A DNA stretch of 64,000 nucleotides. Origin: Neoceratodus forsteri. Its lineage: Eukaryota; Chordata; Ceratodontiformes; Ceratodontidae. This document shows positions 9,670 through 19,725 of the stretch, one piece after another. The notes beneath the pieces were generated by a model, which saw only the letters and a program-made list of their open reading frames with translations, did not search any database and had not been told where the DNA came from. A program made the position numbers and the translations under genes. The stretch lies in the NCBI GenBank assembly GCA_016271365.2, contig JADMNL010000028.1:55384001-55448000 (forward strand), written 5' to 3'. Position 1 is the first letter of the stretch; every line of letters starts with the position of its first letter.

Positions 9670-9889
9670 GATTTTCCATTGGCCAGATTTGGTGTGTTAA
9701 TTGTTGGGTGAAGTTTGGCATTACCCCTGTGCATCGTATGGGGAGACAAACCTTTTTTCTTACCTGGTGATGCAAATGAATGGCAAACACGCTGAATTCC
9801 TGTTTGACCACTAGCTGAGGGGGGAGGGGTGTTCTTCCCATTCGACGTATGGGGTGCTGCACCCCTCTCCCCATTTGCTAGTTTAAATA

Positions 9890-10390
9890 TTCTGCAAAGA
9901 CGTCAAACTTCTGCCCCAATGCACTGACTCCTCTTAGTCAGATGCAGTCCATCAAATTTAAAGAACTTTCGCCTCCCAGAACTGTTGCCAGTTCCTACAA
10001 ATCTGTGTCCTTTTCCTGGCACACCAGTCCTTGAGCCACGTGTTTAGCCTCCCCATCTCCCTTCTCGACCTTCCGTCCATCTGCTCCCTTCTCCCAGACT
10101 GGCAGGATCTCAGAGAAGGAGATGCCGGACAAATAGATGATAGTTTGTCACCCAGCCTAGTCAGGTGTTCCTTGGTCTCCACAACTGACCGGCTGGCGAG
10201 ACCATTAGTCCCTATGTGTACTCAGGACATCAATGTTTTCTCCTGCTTTGTGAACAATTTTAGCAATGCGGTCAGTGTCTCTCCATGCTGATGTACCTGG
10301 GAGACATCTGACCATTACCCCTGGCTGGAGATGGGTATCAACTCCCGAATCATGGAGTCTCCTATGATCAGAAGTTTTTGATCTCTTTCT
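9890..10390 (-). pseudogene. CR1-B ORF1, esterase domain remnant
   Basis: Minus-strand translation gives DQKLLIIGDSMIREL near 10340-10385 (intact GDS nucleophile block), a HIGTNGLAS-type block near 10190-10215 and DGLHLTKRSQC near 9910-9945, the Asp/His block. These are the three signatures of the CR1 ORF1 esterase. The frame is interrupted between them, and the conserved Asn-Asp of the GTND block reads GTNG. Confidence 0.7.
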
Positions 10391-10523
10391 GCTTGTTTAG
10401 TTTTGGTTCCTGATTTGGGTGAGTATTGTTGTGCTAGCTCCTGTGCTGCAGTGTCCTGCTCTGCAGTGTCTTCTGCCTCTTTATTTGATTTCAGAGATAG
10501 AGGCAGATACCTGTTTGTAGTGT

Positions 10524-10874
10524 TTATATGGTTTTGGAGGTAATGTGTTGGAGAGCAGAGAGTGATGGGGCACCTGATTTGTTCCTCCTAACCACCTGCC
10601 AACCTCCTGGACCAACTACCTCTGCGGTCGAGGTTTTTCTGTTGGATGCTGGGGAAATGGCGTGGTTCTTATAATGTATTTCCTCTTCAATATGAAATTT
10701 GAGGCGTGCAATCTCTGCCCATGCTGCCCGGAGCTGAGACCTAAGATCTCCAAGGCCCAGCATGTAGGACAGTGTCCTAAATCCTGTAAGACTGTCCTTC
10801 TGAAAATTGTTCCACAGTACCTGCAGCTGGGTTTGTAACCTAGTCAGAGTAATTAGAAGGAAAAAAAAATGCAA
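10524..10874 (-). pseudogene. CR1-B ORF1, coiled-coil N-terminal part
   Basis: A 116-residue open frame holds a heptad-like stretch (LRSQLRAAWAEIARLKFHIE) followed by a GWQVVRRNKSG motif. CR1 ORF1 proteins carry a coiled coil ahead of the esterase, which fits the position about 130 bases upstream of the GDS block. No zinc finger is seen upstream; the Met at 10874 is the first in the frame and lies next to a poly(A)/poly(T) tract. Confidence 0.55.
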
Positions 10875-11014
10875 GTAATGGTTTAATTGTGCTTTGTTTA
10901 ACTTGTTATAACAAGTTAAATTACTAGTGCCCTGTAAATGAGATCACCTTGTGGAGGCCCCACTGATCCGCCTCTTCCTGTTCTGCCACAGGAAATGTTA
11001 CAACTGTGGTACCC

Positions 11015-11023
11015 TATAAAAGG
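11015..11023 (+). promoter_or_regulatory. TATA-like box between CR1-B and the 677-bp array
   Basis: TATAAAAGG occurs once here on the plus strand, pointing away from CR1-B and into the tandem array. A chance match is possible; no initiator or start can be assigned. Confidence 0.25.
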
Positions 11024-11204
11024 AGTGTAGTGTGGGGTGGTTGGGATGGGGTGGGTGGCTGGGCCTTCCCTGCCAAAAAGAAGAACCACGGACGAAAGAA
11101 CAAGGAGGTAAGAGCAGAAACAATCAGTCAACAACAAATGCAGTAACCCTGAAAGCTTATCCTAATGTTAGATAAAACTGTAAAACCTGTAAAGCACCAC
11201 CTGT

Positions 11205-14200
11205 AATAATTTCAGAGAAGATATACCCTGTAAGAAACACTTTGCTCCAGAGAAAAATAAAGCAGTAACAGAAGATATACCTTGCAAAAGACAATTTGAA
11301 TCAGAAGATTACAGCAGTAATCTGTTAGCACACACCTGTAGGCACACCTTGTAATAATGCAGAAGAAGGTATACCAGCAACAACAATTTGAATCAGAGAA
11401 AAAATAAAGCAATGAAATGTTAGCAACAAACAGTAGCAATCCCTGTGAGTAAAAAATAAAAACACCACCACACAGTAAATCTGCTTAGCCAAACTAAGTC
11501 GTAATCCTTCTCCCTTGCTCTGGTAAGTTTTCCTACTCTGCCTTTCAAGCAGTCTTAGAAGGAAAGAGCTCAGGTGAAGCTAGGTGCCTTGGCCAGCAAA
11601 CCAAGTCTTCTACCTCCAAGATATCAACTAACCTGACTTTTAACCCTTCTTTCTGTTGTAAATTACTGACAGTTTGCCAGCTCCACTCCCACATACACAC
11701 CTAATCCTTTGGAAGAGCTGTGGAGGAAAGCAATTAGCTCCTTCAATGTGAGAAGGAGACTGAAACACCTCTGAGACAACAAACCTTTCAACAAACAAGA
11801 ATAAAATAAAACCAGTGTCAAACAGTAATTTTGTTAGCCCAATGATAACAAAGTCACAAAATGTAAGCTCCACCTGTAATACAGTAATTTCAGAGAAGAT
11901 ATACCCTGTAAGAAACACTTTGCTCCAGAGAAAATAAAGCAGTAACAGAAGATATACCTTGCAAAGACAATTTGAATCAGAAGATTACAGCAGTAATCTG
12001 TTAGCACACACCTGTAGGCACACCTTGTAATAATGCAGAAGAAGGTATACCAGCAACAACAATTTGAATCAGAGAAAAATAAAGCAATGAAATGTTAGCA
12101 ACAAACAGTAGCAATCCCTGTGAGTAAAAATAAAACACCACCACACAGTAAATCTGCTTAGCCAAACTAAGTCTTAATCCTTCTCCCTTGCTCTGGTAAG
12201 TTTTTCCTACTCTGCCTTTCAAGCAGTCTTAGAAGGAAAGAGCTCAGGTGAAGCTAGGTGCCTTGGCCAGCAAACCAAGTCTTCTACCTCCAAGATATCA
12301 ACTAACCTGACTTTTAACCCTTCTTTCTGTTGTAAATTACTGACAGTTTGCCAGCTCCACTCACATACACACCTAATCCTTTGAAGAGCTGTGGAGGAAA
12401 GCAATTAGCTCCTTCAATGTGAGAAGGAGACTGAAACACCTCTGAGACAACAAACCTTTCAACAAACAAGAATAAAATAAAACCAGTGTCAAACAGTAAT
12501 TTTGCTTAGCCCAATGATAAAAAAGTCACAAAAATGTAAGCTCACCTGTAATACAGTAATTTCAGAGAAGATATACCCTGTAAGAAACACTTTGCTCCAG
12601 AGAAAAATAAAGCAGTAACAGAAGATATACCTTGCAAAAGACAATTTGAATCAGAAGATTACAGCAGTAATCTGTTAGCACACACCTGTAGGCACACCTT
12701 GTAATAATGCAGAAGAAGGTATACCAGCAACAACAATTTGAATCAGAGAAAAAATAAAGCAATGAAATGTTAGCAACAAACAGTAGCAATCCCTGTGAGT
12801 AAAAATAAAAACACCACCACACAGTAAATCTGCTTAGCCAAACTAAGTCTTAATCCTTCTCCTTGCTCTGGTAAGTTTTTCCACTCTGCCTTTCAAGCAG
12901 TCTTAGAAGGAAAGAGCTCAGGTGAAGCTAGGTGCCTTGGCCAGCAAACCAAGTCTTCTACCTCCAAGATATCAACTAACCTGACTTTTAACCCTTCTTT
13001 CTGTTGTAAATTACTGACAGTTTGCCAGCTCCATCCCCCACATACACACCTAATCCTTTGGAAGAGCTGTGGAGGAAAAGCAATTAGCTCCTTCAATGTG
13101 AGAAGGAGACTGAAACAACCTCTGAGACAACAAACCTTTCAACAAACAAGAATAAAATAAAACCAGTGTCAAACAGTAATTTTGCTTAGCCCAATGATAA
13201 CAAAGTCACAAAAATGTAAGCTCCACCTGTAATACAGTAATTTCAGAGAAGATATACCCTGTAAGAAACACTTTGCTCCAGAGAAAATAAAGCAGTAACA
13301 GAAGATATACCTTTGCAAAAGACACTTGAATCAGAAGATTACAGCAGTAATCTGTTAGCACACACCTGTAGGCACACCTTGTAATAATGCAGAAGAAGGT
13401 ATACCAGCAACAACAATTTGAATCAGAGAAAAAATAAGCAATGAAATGTTAGCAACAAACAGTAGCAATCCTGTGAGTAAAAAATAAAACACCACACACA
13501 GTAAATCTGCTTAGCCAAACTAAGTCTTAATCCTTCTCCTTGCTCTGGTAAGTTTTTCTACTCTGCCTTTCAAGCAGTCTTAGAAGGAAAGAGCTCAGGT
13601 GAAGCTAGGTGCCTTGGCCAGCAAACCAAGTCTTCTACCTCCAAGATATCAACTAACCTGACTTTTTAACCCTTCTTTCTGTTGTAAATTACTGACAGTT
13701 TGCCAGCTCCACCCCCACATACACACCTAATCCTTTGGAAGAGCTGTGGGAGGAAAAGCAATTAGCTCCTTCAATGTGAGAAGGAGACTGAAACACCTCT
13801 GAGACAACAAACCTTTCAACAAACAAGAATAAAATAAAACCAGTGTCAAACAGTAATTTTGCTTAGCCCAATGATAACAAAGTCACAAAATGTAAGCTCC
13901 ACCTGTAATACAGTAATTTCAGAGAAGATATACCCTAAGAAACACTTTGCTCAGAGAAAATAAAGCAGTAACAGAAGATATACCTTGCAAAAGACAATTT
14001 GAATCAGAAGATTACAGCAGTAATCTGTTAGCACACACCTGTAGGCACACCTTGTAATAATGCAGAAGAAGGTATACCAGCAACAACAATTTGAATCAGA
14101 GAAAAATAAAGCAATGAAATGTTAGCAACAAACAGTAGCAATCCCTGTGAGTAAAAAATAAAAACACCACCACACAGTAAATCTGCTTAGCCAAACTAAG

Positions 14201-14317
14201 TCTTAATCCTTCTCCCTTGCTCTGGTAAGTTTTTCTACTCTGCCTTTCAAGCAGTCTTAGAAGGAAAGAGCTCAGGTGAAGCTAGGTGCCTTGGCCAGCA
14301 AACCAAGTCTTCTACCT
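11205..14317. repeat. 677-bp tandem array, about 4.6 copies
   Basis: The landmark ATATACCCTGTAAGAAACAC (shortened in the last copy) falls at 11221, 11899, 12571, 13252 and 13928, giving periods of 678, 672, 681 and 676. Copies are nearly identical and differ mainly by one-base indels in homopolymers. Each unit has internal sub-structure: three imperfect blocks beginning CAGAAGATATACC-like, and two related blocks around TCTGCTTAGCCAAACTAAG and TTTTGCTTAGCCCAATGATA about 350 bases apart. The left edge (11140-11205) shows a diverged unit that fades into CR1-B's upstream region. The right edge stops abruptly in mid-unit after CTTCTACCTC. No gene is seen inside. Confidence 0.95.
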
Positions 14318-14879
14318 CAAATCAAGTTCACCAGCACAAGGTCAGCAATCGACTTGAACTGCTATCCACTGAGGATTATAGCTGGGATTCATGCCGACCT
14401 GCTCTGACCACGCATTCCGGTGGGTGAGTACAGTTATGCTGGCTCTCTTGAGTATGACTTCCTTTTAATTGCAGAATCTGGGGGACTCACTGATTTCATC
14501 TTTCAACATAAAGATGGCTGTCTCCCTTGACCCCTTCTCCTACCCAGATCACTCACATTGTTCACTTTGGCTGGTATCTCTAGCTGTTTAAACTTGATTA
14601 TTTTATAAGCTGGCCACCAACTAACCTTTTCACAACAGTGGAGAAATTCTTGGAGACCCATTGACAATATCAAAGAGTTGGCTCAGTGTCAGCAGGGGAA
14701 GCCCAGTTGGAGGTAGAAGATAAGCACTTCTCTCTGTGTTTGTTTTCCTTTTAGGGTTGTGCTAGCATTTCATGAGATGAAATGTGTGCTTTGTGATTTG
14801 AACAGTACAAGTTCCAAACAAATGGTTTTGTCTTGGCTGGGAGGAGAAGGGCATTTAACTGAGGGAGAGGTTGGAAATA
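14318..14879. other. Unassigned spacer, no gene seen
   Basis: Unique-looking sequence between the tandem array and the CR1-C upstream region. No open frame, RNA gene or repeat boundary can be supported. Confidence 0.5.
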
Positions 14880-14913
14880 CATAGGCAGGGAGGGGTGGTC
14901 ATGCGACTTGGAC

Positions 14914-14955
14914 CAGCCAATAGTGGGCTGGGATCCACTTATATTTTAAGGGACC
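14914..14955 (+). promoter_or_regulatory. CCAAT and TATA-like boxes upstream of CR1-C ORF1
   Basis: CAGCCAATAG at 14914-14923 is followed about 16 bases on by CTTATATTTTAAGGG. These lie roughly 180 bases before the first ORF1 codons and could be part of the CR1 5' UTR promoter. This is a motif match only. Confidence 0.25.
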
Positions 14956-15119
14956 AAGTGACCACAAAGCTTGAATGCCCTGAAGCGTGAGTGCACAAAG
15001 CAGGAGTGTAGCATCTTCAGTAGCGACTGCAGGGCATCAGCCGGGAGAACAGCAGGCAGCAGGACACACTGGTAGACAGGGAAGAGCCTAACTGGGAGGG
15101 CCATATATACATTACAGAC

Positions 15120-15332
15120 ATGGGGAGTTCAAGGTGGGGAAGGGTTCCAGAGTGGGGTAGGACCAGGTTAAGGGAGGAGAGGATATGCAGGGGCAGTCAA
15201 TTAGGGTGGGCGATGGGAAGGGTTGTATGTTGCCAAGAATGTGGAGCAGCCATGTTCCTGGAAGTGGCTTGGAGGGCAAGGGGCTGCAGGATGTGTTGGC
15301 AGATGGGTCAGCTCAGACAGGAAATAGGGTAG
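15120..15332 (+). pseudogene. CR1-C ORF1, N-terminal zinc-finger segment
   Basis: A 70-residue open frame includes VVCCQECGAAMFLEV and, fifteen residues later, GCRMCWQMGQLRQEI. This is a C-x2-C...C-x2-C pattern running into a heptad-like segment, as in the N-terminus of CR1 ORF1. The frame closes after QLRQEIG. The rest of ORF1 up to about 16150 is in shifted frames, including a Lys/Arg/Glu-rich open stretch at 15669-16157 that shows no domain. Confidence 0.6.
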
Positions 15333-16173
15333 TTGATAAGGGAACTAGAGGCATGGAGGAGACAGAATGGAGGGAACAAAACCAGGAGGGGAAACTAACG
15401 AGGCATTCAAATGAGCTCATAACAGGCACAGATAAGGGGGAACTAGGTGGGACAGCAGGAGGACCGCACAAGTGGCTGCAGCCTAGGTAAGGAAGTGATG
15501 ACTGGAGGTGGGTCTGGCACAGGGGCATGACTAAGACTGGGTCGGAGCAAAGATATCGGCCTGGGGGAAGGGAACTGGACTCATTATTGGAAAGGAGATT
15601 GGCACTGCAAACGGATTCTCAGGGTTGGCTAGTCCAGAAGCCAGGAAGCAGAGAGGAGGGACGTTACAGTGAAGGAGCAGGGAGAGGTCACTACAGGGGA
15701 CAAGTTACATAGCAGGGAGGCAGTAGGCAGTACACCAAGAAGACACAGTGGCAGGGGGCTCAGCAAGGAGGTGCAGTCTCTCTGGAGGGAAGTAAGGAGC
15801 AAGGAGACAAGAGGACAAGGGAAGCAGCAGGCAGCCCAGGGAAGACTAAGGATAGGGAGAGGAGTGGAGCCAAAGTGGGGGAGAGCCACATTTCATGGAA
15901 GGCACAGGGAAGTAATAGCAGAGGAGCTGGTAGCATGGTGGATGGAGCAACAAATGAATGCAAAGGGGAGGCTCCACAGACTGAAAATAGTTCAGAGGTG
16001 GAGGTCAGTACCCCGGTCATATTTGCAAGGGGAAGAGGACAGGCAAATGTTAGAGGAGGCAAAGGAGGCAGGACAGGGGATGAGAGAGCCTCACAAGCTG
16101 GCGCAAGGAGTGATGGTCAACAAGAGGGTGAGCAGGATTAGCACCAGTGAGTCCTAATTCTAGGATTCTATAC

Positions 16174-16645
16174 TTAAGGGTATAAGATGGGGAAGGGTGC
16201 CAGAAAAGTAACATCTGGGTAGAATGCATGCCAGGCATGACAGCAAGTAGAGGGACAGAATATGGTCAGATATGGGGAATGTGGAGGGAAGCTGCACATT
16301 GTGGTGCACCTGGGAACAAATGATCTGAAGGGAGAAGGATAAAGAAGGTACAAGACAGCTTCAGGAAGTGAGGAAACTATGCAGAAAAGAGGAACAACAA
16401 TAGCCTTCTCAGAAATTCTGCCAGTGCCAAGGGCTAGCACAGACTGGAGGAGAGGAATTAGTGTCTTCGCCAAGTAGCTGAGGGAATGGTGTGTCCAAGG
16501 GAATGGATTGGTGGGGACTGAGGTAGTACATGGGATGACACAGATCTTTATGCAGGGGATGGGTTACACCTCAGCAGGGCAGGGTTACAGGTGCTGAAGC
16601 AGAAGTTTGAGGATTTCATCAACGAGAGGTATCATTTAAACTAGG
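16174..16645 (+). pseudogene. CR1-C ORF1, esterase domain remnant
   Basis: Plus-strand frames give LHIVVHLGTNDLK near 16290-16332, TTIAFSEILPVPRAS near 16393-16440 and DGLHLSRAGLQVLKQKFEDF near 16558-16620. These are the second and third blocks of the CR1 ORF1 esterase. The GDS nucleophile block expected near 16200 is not readable and stops interrupt the frame. The end, followed by AACTAGGTAGGGGGAGGCA, resembles the ORF1 end of CR1-A. Confidence 0.7.
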
Positions 16646-16789
16646 TAGGGGGAGGCATTGGAGCTGGGAATCACCAGGAGAGGGTATCCAATGGACCTCC
16701 CTTTACCAGTGGGATAGATATGAGCTTCGGTGAAATAGGGGTTGAAGTGAAGGGTAAAGAAGCAAGAAGGCTAGGAGGTGGACAACATA

Positions 16790-17700
16790 GCTGCCATTAC
16801 TGAGATGTGGGCAACCAGATACCATGACTGGGACCTAACCATCCCAGGGAACAACCTATTCTGGAGGGACAGAGATAACGGGAAGGCTGGGGGGGGTTGC
16901 CATTTATGTTAGGGAAGGGATCAGATGTAATCAGGAGGAAGGGGAGGAGGGCAGGTCAGAAGTGAGTTACCTATGCCGCAGCAACAGTCTTCCTGGAGAC
17001 ATCCCCGACAGCGACAGCCACAGTGCTGACTGTTGGCATTGCAGTGTCAGGGATGCTTCCATGCATCCATCAGGGGTCTGTGCCCCCCGAACCCTCCCAT
17101 TGAGGTGGTCCGCCCCCACACACCCCGGTTTCTAGGATTTTAACTCCGAGTCGGAGTTGGACTGGGGGGGCAAACACCCAGCGAGGCAGTCCCGATCACC
17201 ATACAGACCACCACAGCGATAGGTGGATTTTGCCCGATTCCTGTCACTGTGGTGGTCTTCGTAATCTGGGAGTCACTGTGGCAACGGTATATGGTCAGAA
17301 GTAATCTGGCTGCAACTACACAGCCAGAAAAGGACCAAGATCTGTTTGGGGATTGTTTATAGACCTCTGGCCCAGAAGGACATTGACAGGGAACTGGATG
17401 AGCAGATAAAGAGGCATAGTGGCAAAGGGAGCACAGTGGCGGTTGGAGATTTTAATCTACTGGGGGTGGATTGGAGCATTCCAGCAACCACTTGCACTGG
17501 GAGCAGATCCTCCTGGAAGTGTTCCAGGATGGCTTTTCACCCAGAGGGTAATGGAGCCAATGAGGGAGAGGAATATACTAGACCTGGTACTGGAGGATGG
17601 TGAACAGGTCAGGGATGTACAGGTGGAGGAACCTCTAGCAAGCAGAGACCACCACACAGTGTGGTTCTCAATCAGTCTGTAGGGAAGTAGCCACTACAAA
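16790..17700 (+). pseudogene. CR1-C ORF2, APE endonuclease, interrupted by a MITE
   Basis: Before the insertion the frame carries a decayed IAAITEMW block near 16787-16812 and a GGVAIYVREGI-type block near 16892-16925. After the insertion it reads IWLQLHSQKRTKICLGIVYR from about 17303, then GDFNLLGVDWSIP near 17445-17485 and SRDHHTVWF near 17643-17670. Removing the MITE and one target duplication makes the frame continuous at the junction, so the insertion hit a coding-competent or only lightly decayed copy. The catalytic His motif reads RDHH rather than SDHH. Other frameshifts also exist (near 17500). Confidence 0.75.
16964..17292. mobile_element. MITE copy 2 (329 bp) with 10-bp target-site duplication
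   Basis: GGTCAGAAGT occurs at 16954-16963 and 17293-17302, flanking the segment. The ends form an imperfect inverted repeat (left ACCTATGCCGCAGCAAC, right reversed ACCGTTGCCACAGTGAC). The centre holds the palindrome AACTCCGA/TCGGAGTT (17142-17158). It shares length, duplication size, central palindrome and an internal GTGCCCCCCGAACCCTCCCA-like block with 441-762. There is no coding capacity, so a non-autonomous DNA transposon is the best reading. Confidence 0.8.
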
Positions 17701-17739
17701 ACTAGGGCCCTGGACTTCAAAAGGACGGACTTTGGCAGG

Positions 17740-19040
17740 ATGGGACAAATACTGGAAAGTCATATGGCAGGCATCCACCCAGAAATGGACATGGAACAAA
17801 AAGGGGCAGTCATCAAGGCAGGACTGGCTAATATCACTAAAACTTATGTCAAGAGCCAGAGCAACAAAGCCAGGACCAAGAAACCAAGTTGGATGAGTAG
17901 AGAGGTAGTGGAGAAGGCGAGGGAGAAGAGAAATGCATTTAGGATCAACAAGAGATCCAACAGGGCAGAAGACAGAAAAGAATATGTGAAGAAATCCAGA
18001 GAGGTGTGCAGAGTGGTAAGGGCAGCAAAGGCGGCTAGGAAACGGAGGTTAGCACAGGGGATCAAAGAAGGAGTAAAGGATTTCTTCAGGTATATCAGAG
18101 AGAAGAGGAAAAGCAGGGATCAAATTGTTAGGATCAGGAAGGGAACTGGATGGGTAGAAAAGGGGGCTGCACTGGCAGAAGTACTTAATGAATACTTCTG
18201 TTCAGTCTTCACCAAGGAGAGGGATGGGCCCGTACCTGAGAAGAAAAGCAAGGTGGGAGAGGGTGGAGGAGAAGCAACCACGGAGGGAAATCATGGTAGA
18301 AAAGGTGAGGGAGGGCCTAAAGTCTCTGAAGGCGGACAAGGCACCTGGCCCAGACAGAGTCCACCCCAGGGTGCTGAGAGAGTTGGCAGAGGTCCTGGCA
18401 AGACCATTGGTGGACCTATTCAATACCTCTCTGAACTCGTGCATACCCAGGGACTGGAGGAAGCACATGTGGTACCTTCCATAAGAGTGGGCCCAAGGAC
18501 GATCCGGGAATTACAGATTAGTCAGCCTTACCACAATTGTGGTAAAACTGATGGAGACAATCCTCAAGGAAAGACTGCTGCACTTCTTGAGGATAACGAT
18601 CTCCAGGACAGCGGGCAGTACGAGTGTGTCTCAGACAGATCCTGCCAGATGAACTTCATTGATTTTTACAACTGGGTTACAAGGGCACTAGACAGGGGAC
18701 ATGCAGTGGATGCCCTCTACCTGGATTTCAGCAAGGGCTTTTACTCAGTGCCACATGGTAGGCTGACCTGCAAGTTGAGGATCTGGGAGCAGGAAGGAAA
18801 CTGGTAAGATGGGTCGAGAACTGGCTGCAGAGTAGACAGCAGAAGGTAGAAGTGGGAGGGGAGGCATCTGAACCCAGGGCAGTAACAAGTGGTGTACCAC
18901 AGGGCTCAGTGCTGGGACCAGTTCTGTTTAACATTCTCCTAGCTGACATTGCAGTGGGGATTAAGAGTAAGATCAGTCTTTTTGCAGATGACACAAAGAT
19001 TTGTGCCAAAGTAGATGGGGAGGAGGGAGCAAAAGTACTG
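17740..19040 (+). pseudogene. CR1-C ORF2, reverse transcriptase (3'-truncated)
   Basis: A 355-residue open frame (17740-18807) starts with the basic linker (KPSWMSREVVEKAREKRNAF) and ALAEVLNEYFCSVFTKERD. The fingers motif KADKAPGPDRVHPRVLREL then lies in another frame (18188-18484). The first frame resumes with FIDFYNWVTRALDRGHAVDA and YLDFSKGFYSVPHG (motif A, with FDSV changed to FYSV). [20 protein letters not shown] and the intact catalytic LFADDTKICAKVDG follow at 18888-19020. The gene ends there, joined to unrelated repeat sequence. Confidence 0.85.
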
Positions 19041-19267
19041 GGTGCATTTCCGAGATATTCAGACCTGGACATGCAAATGAGACCATAATGTATGCAAGGC
19101 ATAAATGGGGCCATTTGCATGTCATTATGGCCCCACTTGCATGAGTTGAGCAGGGCAGTCCGGTGAAATGCACCTGATGCCCTGCACAGCATGTGGTGCG
19201 GACAGAGGGGATCCTAGGGCACCCCCCCACCCCATAGCCATGATTGCCAGTAATACAAATAATGAAA

Positions 19268-19425
19268 TCCCTGGTAGTCTAGTGGTAACCCCCCACTCCT
19301 TGTAGCAGCGATCACTGGTTGTAATAAAATAAAGAACTCCTGGTAGTCTAGTGGTACCCTCTCCCTCCCTGTAGTTGCGATCAGCGGTAGAATTGCAAAA
19401 CAAATATCCATGGTAGGCTAGTGGA
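19268..19425 (+). repeat. Three ~70-bp units each opening with a tRNA-Glu-like 5' half
   Basis: TCCCTGGTAGTCTAGTGGT begins at 19268, CTCCTGGTAGTCTAGTGGTA at 19337 and ATCCATGGTAGGCTAGTGGA at 19406. The first matches the 5' end of eukaryotic tRNA-Glu (TCCCTGGTGGTCTAGTGGTT) at nearly every base, including the A box. No B box or 3' half follows, so these are not tRNA genes. Confidence 0.7.
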
Positions 19426-19480
19426 ACCCCCAGCCAACCACCGACACATGACCCCCTGCCCAACCCCATCATCAGCGGGC

Positions 19481-19725
19481 AGCTGCTACCCACCCGCATA
19501 CCGCCTGGCTGCCCGCTGAATGACAGCTTACAGTATGGGTTTGCAGGGCATACTGTACTAGACAGTCACAAATATGTGAATAGACTTCATTCACATATCT
19601 GTGACTGTCTAGTACAGTATGCCCTGCAAGCCCATTGGTCCACAGTATGGATCAATGGGCTTACAGCTCATAATGTAAGCTGCCATTCGGCAGATAGTTG
19701 GGCGGTATGCGGGCAAGTAGCAGCT
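19481..19725. repeat. Long inverted repeat with 45-bp near-perfect inner arms
   Basis: Inner arms 19537-19581 and 19589-19633 pair at 43 of 45 positions around a 7-base loop. Outer arms (19481-19536 against 19672-19725) also pair, e.g. AGCTGCTAC..(C/G)CCCGCATACCGCC and CAGCTTACA.TAT, with about 40 extra bases bulged on the right side. The whole would fold into a long hairpin. Confidence 0.9.

Larger units (their letters stand above)
6838..11200 (-). mobile_element. CR1-B: long CR1 LINE, minus strand
   Basis: The 3' end is at 6838, where three ACATAGAA-type units abut GTTGACGGCAGATAAGGACC, the complement of the CR1-A terminus. Going toward higher coordinates the minus strand gives the RT C-terminus, RT core, APE endonuclease, ORF1 esterase and ORF1 coiled coil, i.e. 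a nearly complete element. All domains are broken by frameshifts. Beyond about 10880 the sequence is presumably 5' UTR and passes without a visible junction into a 677-bp tandem array (11205-14317). Whether the array belongs to the element is treated as a finding. Confidence 0.85.
14880..19040 (+). mobile_element. CR1-C: long CR1 LINE, 3'-truncated
   Basis: Plus-strand CR1 with a recognisable ORF1 zinc-finger start (15120), esterase remnants, APE and RT up to the FADDTKI box. It stops at about 19040, where a segment homologous to 43609-43760 begins. The C-terminal RT region and 3' UTR are missing, so the 3' end was lost by later insertion or deletion. A 329-bp MITE interrupts the endonuclease region (16964-17292). 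The 5' limit is approximate. Confidence 0.85.

Noticed and set aside
11212..13096. Repeated hydrophobic open frames on the minus strand of the 677-bp array
   Set aside because: They recur because the array repeats, frames change with each homopolymer indel, and no domain is present.
6831..14325. Short CAAAT duplication flanking CR1-B plus the array
   Set aside because: A 5-base AT-rich match is expected by chance and CR1 insertions often lack clear duplications.
19268..19286. tRNA-Glu gene
   Set aside because: Only the 5' half resembles tRNA-Glu; no anticodon arm, B box or acceptor complement follows.
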